Source: Methanomassiliicoccaceae archaeon
Lineage (GTDB): Archaea; Thermoplasmatota; Thermoplasmata; Methanomassiliicoccales; Methanomethylophilaceae
DNA length: 16,877 nt
Direction of reading: 5' to 3'
Assembly (NCBI GenBank): GCA_009776625.1
Contig: WRNL01000016.1
Coordinates: forward strand, 1-16,877
Shown: piece after piece, positions 6,358-13,569 of the stretch
Layout: each line of letters starts with the position of its first letter
Position numbering within the stretch: the first letter of the stretch is position 1
Notes under the pieces: model-generated
What the model was told of the DNA's origin: nothing
Database searches by the model: none
What the model saw: the letters and a program-made list of their open reading frames with translations, nothing else
Translations under genes and position numbers: made by a program

Positions 6358-6798
6358 ATGGAGATGGAGACCCTGCGCGGGCTTGTGGACCCTGGGAAGC
6401 ACGACTGGCTGGACAACATCCACGAGATGTGCAACGCCCCGTACGCCGTGAGGAACGGGATAGAGCTCGTCAGCATAGACGGGGAGGGGACGGTGGTCAT
6501 GAGGAAGGACGTCCTGCCCCACGACCTCAACAGCAACGGGGTGGTCCACGGCGCCGCCACCTTCGGCCTCATCGACCACACCTTCGCCGTCATCGGCAAC
6601 ATCGACTACCGCACCGTCGGCCTGTCCTGCAACGTCACCTACTACCGCCCCTGCTTCGGCAGCGAGATCACGGCAGAGGCGAGGCTCATCAACGAGTCCA
6701 GGACGCTTATCACCGCCGACGTGTCCGTCCGCAGCGAGGGGAAGCTCATCGCCTCGGCGACATGCATCGGCTTCAAAGGCGAGAGGCCCAGGAGATGA
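6358..6798 (+). CDS. PaaI-family hotdog thioesterase
   Basis: The 146-residue protein has a single hotdog fold of the PaaI/4HBT type, which hydrolyses acyl-CoA or aryl-CoA thioesters as a homotetramer in the cytoplasm. The active-site segment is visible as N60-G61-V-V-H64-G65 followed by D73 at the start of the central helix (GLIDHTFAV). The second HGG glycine is alanine here (HGAATFG). It lies 36 bases after the aSelBL gene but has its own promoter. The proximity to the aryl-CoA ligase suggests it could recycle stalled aryl-CoA, which is inference. The start is fixed by the TATA distance. Its stop overlaps the next start (ATGA). Confidence 0.88.
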   Translation: MEMETLRGLVDPGKHDWLDNIHEMCNAPYAVRNGIELVSIDGEGTVVMRKDVLPHDLNSNGVVHGAATFGLIDHTFAVIGNIDYRTVGLSCNVTYYRPCFGSEITAEARLINESRTLITADVSVRSEGKLIASATCIGFKGERPRR

Positions 6799-7238
6799 GC
6801 GGGAAGAGGTGCCCCCACTGCGGCGGGCGCGTCCCGGAGAACAGCCTGACCTGCCCGGCTTGCTACAAGGAGGTGCCCAGGGGGCAACCCGCCGAGCCCC
6901 CTGTGCGTTCCAGCGGGGGTAAGGGGGGCAGGTGGACGAGGGACGTCCCCGCCGCTGCGCTGCTGCTCTCGGTCGTCCCGCCGTTCTTCGGCTTTCTGGG
7001 GCTGGGCATGGTGTACGTCCACCCGAGGGACGGCAAGGGGTACTGGTTCCTGGCGGCGGGGCTGTTGCTGTTCCTCTCGATAATCGGCCTGCTCCTCCTC
7101 ATGAGGGGGTCGGGGTTCTTCTCTGCGATAGCCCTTTCCATCGCGCTAGTCGTCCTGCTGATCGTCTACGTGTCCGCAGCGGCGGCTGCCCTGCTCGAGA
7201 CCCTGTTCGGCTCCGTCTTCAAGGCACTCGGGCTCTGA
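6795..7238 (+). CDS. Zinc-ribbon membrane protein, unknown function
   Basis: The 147-residue protein begins with a zinc ribbon (C6, C9, C20, C23; CPHCGGRVPENSLTCPAC). A flexible Pro/Gly-rich linker (28-50) and three hydrophobic segments at about 51-75, 84-103 and 108-132 follow. Small zinc-ribbon membrane proteins of this kind are common in archaea and have no assigned role. The ATG at 6795 overlaps the thioesterase stop as ATGA and is preceded by AGGAG, so the two are translationally coupled. The open frame extends upstream inside the thioesterase gene, but the zinc ribbon at the very N-terminus and the ribosome site fix the start. Confidence 0.82.
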   Translation: MSGKRCPHCGGRVPENSLTCPACYKEVPRGQPAEPPVRSSGGKGGRWTRDVPAAALLLSVVPPFFGFLGLGMVYVHPRDGKGYWFLAAGLLLFLSIIGLLLLMRGSGFFSAIALSIALVVLLIVYVSAAAAALLETLFGSVFKALGL

Positions 7239-7270
7239 CATCCCCATCCGGGCCCTGTGCGTGTTCCGCA

Positions 7271-7286
7271 GGCTCCGCAGCCTTTT
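7271..7286 (+). terminator. Short hairpin with T-run after the zinc-ribbon gene
   Basis: GGCT-CCGC-AGCC followed directly by TTTT lies 33 bases after the stop. It is short, but stem plus T-run is a plausible end for the thioesterase operon. A second small perfect hairpin, TGAGC-CAAC-GCTCA (7331-7344), covers the stop of the converging minus-strand gene. Confidence 0.4.
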
Positions 7287-7341
7287 ACCATGCTTCCATT
7301 AGCCCGCAGGCCGCCCATCCGATGCTATCGTGAGCCAACGC

Positions 7342-7899
7342 TCAGTATTTGCCCTTGCCCCTCATGTAAATCATGAGTTCCGACGTCATCTGCGCCAGGT
7401 GGATGGCCCTCCTCCCGGTGCCGACGCAGGCGGGGTCGCCCTTCAGCAGCCTCCTGTAGGCCTTCCTTATGGTCACGGGCTCGTCGGCGGGGGACCTGCA
7501 CTTGAGGCTTATCGGCATCTTCGACGACACGGAGGGCATGACCGACGACCTGTAGGTGATGTCCCAGGGGTCGAACGTCATGTACCTGCCGAACTCCTGC
7601 TTCCCGTCGAAGGCGGCGATGTCCTTCCCGTCGATTATCGATGCCACGTCCTCGGCCACCTTCTCCTCCGGGTCCCCCGCGTATATCTCCTCGGCGGACA
7701 GCCCGCATATGCCCAGGAGGTAGTCGAGCTTCTTCTTGCCGAGCCGCTTCGGGTCGTAGTAGATCACATTGTGGTAGACCGTCCGGTACTCGCCCCGGTC
7801 GAGGTCCACGCGGCATATCGCGAGGTCGGCTATCTCGTCGTAGGGGAAGCCGTCGGGCCCCGTCGCCAGCGCCTGCACGACGAATATCTCATCGGACAC
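7342..7899 (-). CDS. Catalytically dead DnaQ-fold exonuclease paralogue
   Basis: This 185-residue protein is clearly related to the active exonuclease gene at 16123-16731, but each catalytic residue is replaced. VVDTETTG becomes VVQALATG (D17 to Q9, E19 to L11). TSYNVPFDMDKFLFREPW aligns without gaps to AAFDGKQEFGRYMTFDPW (D111 to E), and DHRALSDARM becomes RRAIHLAQM (H178 to R163, D183 to L168). The rest of the fold is kept (AICRVDLDRG; LKGDPACVG). It should bind DNA or a partner rather than cut, which is inference. The frame is intact and codon use is normal, so it is not a pseudogene. Start is GTG 7899, 25 bases after a TATA-like element; it is divergent from the AddB-like gene, sharing its promoter region. 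Confidence 0.8.
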   Translation of the reverse strand: MSDEIFVVQALATGPDGFPYDEIADLAICRVDLDRGEYRTVYHNVIYYDPKRLGKKKLDYLLGICGLSAEEIYAGDPEEKVAEDVASIIDGKDIAAFDGKQEFGRYMTFDPWDITYRSSVMPSVSSKMPISLKCRSPADEPVTIRKAYRRLLKGDPACVGTGRRAIHLAQMTSELMIYMRGKGKY

Positions 7900-7920
7900 G
7901 GGGCTTGTTATGGTGACGCC

Positions 7921-7928
7921 GTTATTTT
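7921..7928 (-). promoter_or_regulatory. TATA-like box for the dead exonuclease paralogue
   Basis: On the minus strand this reads AAAATAAC, centred about 25 bases before GTG 7899. That fits a leaderless transcript and supports the GTG start, since no in-frame ATG is nearby. Confidence 0.55.
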
Positions 7929-7954
7929 ACTTTCGCCACTTTCGGGCACTTTCG
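7929..7954. repeat. Three ACTTTCG direct repeats between divergent promoters
   Basis: ACTTTCG occurs at 7929-7935, 7938-7944 and 7948-7954, the last two extended to ACTTTCGGGCAC. The spacing is 9 and 10 bases, about one helical turn, so a protein would contact the same face of the DNA. The array occupies most of the space between the two outward-facing TATA boxes and is a candidate operator controlling both the AddB-like gene and the dead exonuclease gene. Confidence 0.6.
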
Positions 7955-7970
7955 GGCACCCCCCTCTCAG

Positions 7971-7979
7971 ATATAAATA
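7971..7979 (+). promoter_or_regulatory. TATA box for the AddAB-like operon
   Basis: ATATAAATA is centred 26 bases before ATG 8001. This is the best TATA match in the window and predicts a leaderless transcript starting at the AddB-like gene. Confidence 0.85.
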
Positions 7980-8000
7980 CCCCCAGGGCGTGTTCGGTGC

Positions 8001-10679
8001 ATGCGCCGCGCAAAGAGCATCGACGAGCTCTACGAGGAGGTCAAAGGCTATGAGCTGGTCATAACGAACGACGCTGCCCTGGCCACGGCGCTCAACGCTA
8101 GGGTCGACGCCCCCAGGATAGGCGGCTTCGCCTACACCCCGAGGCACATAGCGGGGGACGAGGCCGTGCCGGTGCTCGGCGCGGGGGCCCTCGGCGACCT
8201 GAGGATAATATCCGAGATATCAAACGAGACCGGGTACGGCTTCAAGCACATCCACAGCGAGCTGGAGAACATACGCACGATAAGGCGGTACAAGAAGGAC
8301 GTCGGGAGGTACCTGCACTCCCGCTCGTCGAAGGAGATCTACAGGTCCTTCCTGGGGCTCAGGACCATAGAGCGGCTTATGGACTCGTACGTCCCGGAGG
8401 AGATGGAGTTCTTCAAGGGGAAGAGGACGGCGGTGATCGGCATCGAGCTCTTCGACGACCTCGACAAGCACTTCGTCCCTGCCGGCCACGACGAGATCGA
8501 CGTGTTCACGGACGGCTCCTACGGGATAGACGTGATATACGAGGTAGGGAACGACAGGCAGGTCGCCGAGAACGCCGTCGCCCTGATAGACCTGGAGAGG
8601 GCGGACGACACGGCGATCGTGCTCGACTCCGCCGGCCCCATCGCCGATGCGGTCCGCGCCGCGCTGTACCGCAGGGGCATACCGTTCAGGAACACCATGT
8701 CCGTGAAGGACCTGTCGCAGGTGAGGGACTTCCTCCAGTTCCTGTCCCTCTCGCTGTCGTACGAGACGCTGAGGGTCAGGCACGTCCGCGAGCTCTTCTC
8801 GGGTTACGGGGGCCGCTTCGACCAGCGCGAGGACGAGTACCTCCTGCACAAGATCGAGGGGCATCTTAGGAACAGGGCGAGGGAGCTCGCCGACGTGATG
8901 AGGGATGTGAGGTCCCTCACTTTCCTGGACGTCTGCGACAGGGTGGTCAGGGAGGCGCACCGCCCTCAGGTGAGGATGCTGATCGACGACATGAGGATGA
9001 GGGACTCGAAAGTGTCCTCAAGGCTGGTGAACGAGCTCAGCTACGCGGTCAACAACATCGACGACCTCCGCCACAACGAGGAGATACCCGACGACGAGAA
9101 GAGGGGGGTGCTCCTTGCCGACTGCACGAGGTCCGCTTACGTCGACCGCCCCTTCGTGATATACCTGGGCCTGGGGCCCGAGTGGTCGAAGACGGTCGTC
9201 GGCAAGGACTACATCGACAGGGAGGCCGAGGCGGAGCTCGACATGCACAGGTTCTCGATCCTCCTGCAGCAGGGCGCGTCGAGGCTCTACGTCGTGAACT
9301 CCATGAGGAACGGCAGGGAGGCTGTCCCCTCGCCCGTGTTCGAGCAGATAAGGGGGCACGAGGGGGCCGGGGGAGATGGCCCCGCCCCCGTGTCCGGGTT
9401 CGGGGACGTAGCGGGGAAGGTGGTCAAGGGGCAGTGGGCGCCCTCCGCCGAAAGGGAGGCGGTCATGATGGGGGAGGATCGGCCGGAGCCGGCGGACAGG
9501 GGGGACTGGAGGTTCTCCAAGTCCGCGTACAACAACTACTTCGCATGCCCCCGCGCCTACATGTATGGCCGGATGATCTCCATCCCAGACTCAGAGAGCA
9601 CGATGTTCGGCAACATTCTGCACGACTTCGCCGAGTTCTACCTCTGCTACCCGGGGCTCGTCGAGGGCAGGCTGGACGAGCACACGGAGATGATACTCGA
9701 GAGGTACTCGGGGCTGTCGAGCCAGCAGATGGCTGGGATAGACGGTAGCAGGATAAGGGTCTGCATGGCCAACATAATACGCTTCATCGACTCCCTAGGG
9801 ATGGGGGGCGTCCCGCTGGACAGGGAGTGCTCCAAGAGGAAGTACGGGAACATGTTCATGGAGATGCACGGCTGCGAGATGTACAGCAGCGTGACCGAGA
9901 CAGAGTTCGCGTCCCGCATGCACCCGCTCTTCGGCAAGTTCGACCTCCTGGCCGGCAGCCGTGTGGTGGACTACAAGACGGGGAGGGCGGCCGCCGCGAA
10001 AGACATCGCGAAGAGGATGGACACGTCGCTGGGGCAGGACTATTACGAGTTCCAGCCGCTCATATACCTGTCGCTGGTCAGGGACAACTCCCCTCCGCCG
10101 CACAGGTTCAGCCTCGTCTACGTGGCGGACAACGACGTGCGCTCCGTCACCGATGACGATTTCGACGTCAGGGACAACGTCCGGGAGGTGCTGCTCATAG
10201 AGGAGGACATGAGGGCGTTCCTGTCCGACCCGGACTCCCCGGCGAAAGCGGCGTTCGGCAAGACGTACAAGCAGATAACCGACCGGTGGGCCGCTTTCGT
10301 GGGCAGGGCCTTCGAGGCCGGCGCCGCCTCCTGCGCATCGTGGAGGGACGACCGCGGGCTGGCCTCATCCATCGTCGGCATGCTGGGGATGAGCGGCAGC
10401 AAGACCAACTCGGAAAACGTCTCGAGGGCGCTGGGCAAGCTCTCTGACATCGTCTCGTCGGGCGTGTTCGTCCACGGCAACGAGGTGATAGTCCCCTCGG
10501 ACACCATGGAGGGGTTCCTCTCAACGGTGGACGCGCACCATTCCCTCGCATCCTCGCAGACATACTCGGATTTCCCCCCTTCACCCAGGAGGGGCTGCGG
10601 GGGGTGCGGATTCCTCAAGGCGTGCACGAGGGATGCGGTCAGCATCGGGGAGGAGGATGAAAGCGATGACGGCGAGTGA
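8001..10679 (+). CDS. AddB-like protein: inactive helicase region plus Fe-S RecB-family nuclease
   Basis: The 892-residue protein has an N-terminal helicase-like region without a Walker A loop (about 1-480), as in AddB. A RecB-family PD-(D/E)XK nuclease follows, with H541 and E545 (GNILHDFAEFY), D648 (FGKFDLL), D657-Y658-K659 (VVDYKTG), and Q685 and Y690 (QPLIYL). Cysteines C516, C866, C869 and C875 are spaced C-x349-C-x2-C-x5-C, the iron-sulfur staple known from AddB and related nucleases. With its partner it should resect double-strand breaks for recombination, or destroy foreign DNA ends. AddAB-type pairs are uncommon in archaea, which usually use HerA-NurA with Mre11-Rad50. The start is fixed by the TATA box; the 3' end overlaps the AddA-like gene. 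Confidence 0.85.
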   Translation: MRRAKSIDELYEEVKGYELVITNDAALATALNARVDAPRIGGFAYTPRHIAGDEAVPVLGAGALGDLRIISEISNETGYGFKHIHSELENIRTIRRYKKDVGRYLHSRSSKEIYRSFLGLRTIERLMDSYVPEEMEFFKGKRTAVIGIELFDDLDKHFVPAGHDEIDVFTDGSYGIDVIYEVGNDRQVAENAVALIDLERADDTAIVLDSAGPIADAVRAALYRRGIPFRNTMSVKDLSQVRDFLQFLSLSLSYETLRVRHVRELFSGYGGRFDQREDEYLLHKIEGHLRNRARELADVMRDVRSLTFLDVCDRVVREAHRPQVRMLIDDMRMRDSKVSSRLVNELSYAVNNIDDLRHNEEIPDDEKRGVLLADCTRSAYVDRPFVIYLGLGPEWSKTVVGKDYIDREAEAELDMHRFSILLQQGASRLYVVNSMRNGREAVPSPVFEQIRGHEGAGGDGPAPVSGFGDVAGKVVKGQWAPSAEREAVMMGEDRPEPADRGDWRFSKSAYNNYFACPRAYMYGRMISIPDSESTMFGNILHDFAEFYLCYPGLVEGRLDEHTEMILERYSGLSSQQMAGIDGSRIRVCMANIIRFIDSLGMGGVPLDRECSKRKYGNMFMEMHGCEMYSSVTETEFASRMHPLFGKFDLLAGSRVVDYKTGRAAAAKDIAKRMDTSLGQDYYEFQPLIYLSLVRDNSPPPHRFSLVYVADNDVRSVTDDDFDVRDNVREVLLIEEDMRAFLSDPDSPAKAAFGKTYKQITDRWAAFVGRAFEAGAASCASWRDDRGLASSIVGMLGMSGSKTNSENVSRALGKLSDIVSSGVFVHGNEVIVPSDTMEGFLSTVDAHHSLASSQTYSDFPPSPRRGCGGCGFLKACTRDAVSIGEEDESDDGE
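10650..10656 (+). promoter_or_regulatory. Ribosome site deciding the AddA-like start
   Basis: GAGGAGG lies inside the end of the AddB-like gene, nine bases before ATG 10666. It directly abuts the alternative ATG 10657, too close to serve it. ATG 10633 has no site. Confidence 0.65.
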
Positions 10680-13545
10680 CCTCAACCCGTCCCAAAGGGC
10701 CATAGCCGGCGAGCTCGACGGCATGATCGTCGTAGACGCCGGGCCGGGGACCGGCAAGACCCACACCATAGTGGACAGGTTCCTGAACATATTGAGGAGG
10801 GAGGGCGTGGGGGCCAAGGACGTCCTCCTCCTTACGTTCACTAGGAACGCCGCGAGCGAGATGGAGGACAGGATAAGGAAGAAGATGGCGGGGACCGAGC
10901 TCTCCGGGTCGTCGAAGTTCATCCAGACCAGCACCTTCGACTCGTTCTGCTACTCCGTGGTGATGGAGTCCCCGGAGACGGTCAGCAGGTTCTTCAGGAT
11001 GGGGGAGGTGCTCACGCGCGGGGCGGCCCTGGTGGAGAACGAGACCCTGAACCGGGGGTACTTCACCGACTTCTTCGACAGGTTCATGGCCTCCCGCCCG
11101 GATGAGTACGGCGCGGAGGGGGTCGTGGCGTCGCAGAACGTCCGCGAGCTGTACGGGATCGTCAACAAGCTGATGTCCATGGGGGTCGTCCCCTTGAAGA
11201 AGGGGTGGTTCGGCGGCGGCGACGGCCGCGTGCTCCTGGGGGACCCCGAGGGGGTCCTGGCGGCGCTCGCCGCCTTGAACGGCAACGTCAGCTCCAGGGG
11301 GAACTGCGAGCTGTCGAGCTTCCTCTGCAAGAAGTTCTCAGGCGACCAGGCGTTCGAGGCGCTCGGCGTGTCCGGGTCGGAGCCCCTGCCCGACGAGATG
11401 ATCAGGGAGGCGGCGTACGACGACAGGTCCGCCCTCCTCTCGCTGATCCATGACGTCTACTACGAATACATAAGGAGCTGCATCGACGACGACAGGCTCA
11501 CCTACGGCCTCGTCGCCTGCTTCGCCTTCATAGTGCTGTACGAGGATAAGGGCGTCAGGGAGAGGATGTCCGTGAGGTACCTCATGATCGACGAGTTCCA
11601 GGACACGAACGAGAGCCAGCTCATGATCGCCCTGATGCTGCTCAGGGAGCCGAACCTCTGCGTGGTGGGGGACTGGAAGCAGGGGATCTACGGCTTCAGG
11701 CACGTGTCCATAGGGAACATCATCGATTTCGAGGGCAGGGCGACGGCGCTGAGGCGTGCCCTCAACGACGACGCGGCCCGTGTCCCGTTCCACATACCGG
11801 AGGTGAGGAGGATGTCGCTGGACATGAACTACAGGAGCTCCCAGGCCATCATCGACGCCGCCTACGACGCCCTGTACGCGCCAGCGACGAAAACGGACGA
11901 CGTCGGCGCGGAGCAGCTGGACAGGAACGTCACCAGGATAGCCGCCCAGAGGGGCGACATAGGCGGCGACACCCGCATCGAGTTCGTGTCCGCCCCCTCG
12001 AGGGAGGAAGAGGCAGAGGAGGTCGTCAGGACCATAGCCGGCTACATCGGCGGCGGCTACACGATCCACGACGAGAAGGGCGCCAGGCGCCCCGGGTTCG
12101 GGGACATAGCGGTCCTATGCAGGAAGACAGACCTCTGCCGCGCGGTGTACGACGCCGCCGCGTCGTCCGGCATACCGGCGTTCCTCCAGGGGGACGTGGA
12201 GGTCATGGGCACAAGGGAGGGGAAGCTCGCCCTGGCTTGGCTCAAGTACCTGAACAACAAGGACGACGACTGGGGGATAGGGCCCATAATGGCCGACGCG
12301 GGGTACAGCCTGAGCGACATCCTCGAGATGAGGGGGGACCCGCCTGCGGCGTTCACGGGGATGAGGAGGTCCCTCATAAGGAAGAAGAGGCGCATAACCG
12401 ACCTCCTCTCGTCGGTGTTCGCCTTCTACGGCTTGAACAACGACATGACCCAGACGATCATATCCGTCATATCGTCCTCCCACCGGGACTCCCTCCTCAC
12501 CATATCCGACGTCATAGGGATGATCGAGAAGGACATCGAGGACCGCACGAAGTACCAGGTCGACGGGATGCTCGACAGGAGGGCGGTGACGATACAGACC
12601 ATGCACAAGTCGAAGGGGCTGGAGTACCCCATCGTGATAATAGCGGGGGTGGACACGACGGTCATGCCCAGCACCCAGTCGGACAGGTCGGCGTACACCT
12701 TCAGCGAACCGACCGGCATAAGGTGCAGGAAAGGGGTCTCCTCCTTCGGGGGGGACTATTCCAAGATGACGATGTCCTGGAGGACCTACCTTGCGGAATA
12801 CTCCCTCACAAGGGACTACAGCGAGGAGAGGAGGCTCATGTTCGTTGCCCTCTCGCGGGCGAAGCAGTACGTCACCGTGGTCTCGGGCCCAAAGCCCTCC
12901 CCGTTCTTCACGCACCTCTCGAAAGGCAGGGGGCGCCCCTGCGGGGACGCCGACATCAGGGGGCTGGACATAGGGCGGGAGGCCGCGCTCGTCCAGGCGC
13001 CCCTTGTCGGGGGGTTCGCCCCCAGGAGGGTCAACCTAGGTGTGCACGACATAATGCGCTCGGTCGGCTCCCTCCGCCCGGACGCCGACACCGACGAGCA
13101 CTCCGGCAAGGGCAGGGAGTACGGGACGGAGGTCCACGAGCTGGCGCACGCCCTGGCGGCGGGCCACGCCGTTGACGACGGGCGGCCCGAGGTCCCCGCC
13201 GTGAGGGGCGTGCTCTCCGCCGCCTCCGACGCCGACCTGGTCCTCCCTGAGGTGGAGTGCTCCCTCCCCTTCAACGACCTCAACGTCACCCTGAAAGGGG
13301 TCATAGACCTCCTCGCCGTGTGGCCGGACAGGGTCGAGGTGCACGACTACAAGACCGACGTCGATGCGTCCTACGAGGAGGAGTACAGGGTGCAGCTGAG
13401 CGTGTACGCGCACGCCGCCTCGGGGTTCTACGGCAGGCCCGCGAGGTGCGTCATAGACTACGTCTCGCAGGGGAGGGCCGTCGCGTTCGACCCGCTGCCC
13501 CTGGAATCCATAGCCCAGAGGGTCCGCGAACACGTCAACCTATAA
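10666..13545 (+). CDS. AddA-like UvrD/Rep helicase with C-terminal RecB-family nuclease
   Basis: The 959-residue protein is a superfamily 1A helicase fused to a PD-(D/E)XK nuclease. Helicase motifs are the Q motif (LNPSQRAI), Walker A AGPGTGKT (25-32), Ia LTFTRNAA, Walker B LMIDEFQD (306-313), III VVGDWKQGIYGFR, IV LDMNYRSS, V MHKSKG (646-651) and VI FVALSRAK (726-733). Nuclease residues are H824-E825, D881 (GVIDLL), D894-Y895-K896 (VHDYKT), and Q910 and Y914. Unlike its neighbour it lacks the cysteine staple. A helicase-nuclease paired with an inactive helicase plus Fe-S nuclease is the AddAB arrangement, here in B-A order with a 14-base overlap. The start at 10666 (not 10633 or 10657) follows the ribosome site. 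It ends with two consecutive TAA codons. Confidence 0.9.
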   Translation: MTASDLNPSQRAIAGELDGMIVVDAGPGTGKTHTIVDRFLNILRREGVGAKDVLLLTFTRNAASEMEDRIRKKMAGTELSGSSKFIQTSTFDSFCYSVVMESPETVSRFFRMGEVLTRGAALVENETLNRGYFTDFFDRFMASRPDEYGAEGVVASQNVRELYGIVNKLMSMGVVPLKKGWFGGGDGRVLLGDPEGVLAALAALNGNVSSRGNCELSSFLCKKFSGDQAFEALGVSGSEPLPDEMIREAAYDDRSALLSLIHDVYYEYIRSCIDDDRLTYGLVACFAFIVLYEDKGVRERMSVRYLMIDEFQDTNESQLMIALMLLREPNLCVVGDWKQGIYGFRHVSIGNIIDFEGRATALRRALNDDAARVPFHIPEVRRMSLDMNYRSSQAIIDAAYDALYAPATKTDDVGAEQLDRNVTRIAAQRGDIGGDTRIEFVSAPSREEEAEEVVRTIAGYIGGGYTIHDEKGARRPGFGDIAVLCRKTDLCRAVYDAAASSGIPAFLQGDVEVMGTREGKLALAWLKYLNNKDDDWGIGPIMADAGYSLSDILEMRGDPPAAFTGMRRSLIRKKRRITDLLSSVFAFYGLNNDMTQTIISVISSSHRDSLLTISDVIGMIEKDIEDRTKYQVDGMLDRRAVTIQTMHKSKGLEYPIVIIAGVDTTVMPSTQSDRSAYTFSEPTGIRCRKGVSSFGGDYSKMTMSWRTYLAEYSLTRDYSEERRLMFVALSRAKQYVTVVSGPKPSPFFTHLSKGRGRPCGDADIRGLDIGREAALVQAPLVGGFAPRRVNLGVHDIMRSVGSLRPDADTDEHSGKGREYGTEVHELAHALAAGHAVDDGRPEVPAVRGVLSAASDADLVLPEVECSLPFNDLNVTLKGVIDLLAVWPDRVEVHDYKTDVDASYEEEYRVQLSVYAHAASGFYGRPARCVIDYVSQGRAVAFDPLPLESIAQRVREHVNL

Positions 13546-13548
13546 TAA
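13541..13548 (+). promoter_or_regulatory. TATA box for the P-type ATPase, overlapping the helicase stop
   Basis: TATAATAA is centred about 25 bases before ATG 13570 and overlaps the tandem TAA stops of the AddA-like gene. The P-type ATPase can therefore be transcribed separately despite lying only 24 bases downstream. Confidence 0.7.
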
Positions 13549-13569
13549 CGGGAACCCCTCTACGCAGGC

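Noticed and set aside
7342..7899. Pseudogene
   Set aside because: The frame is full length, with a promoter, genome-typical codons and conserved non-catalytic residues; only active-site positions are replaced.
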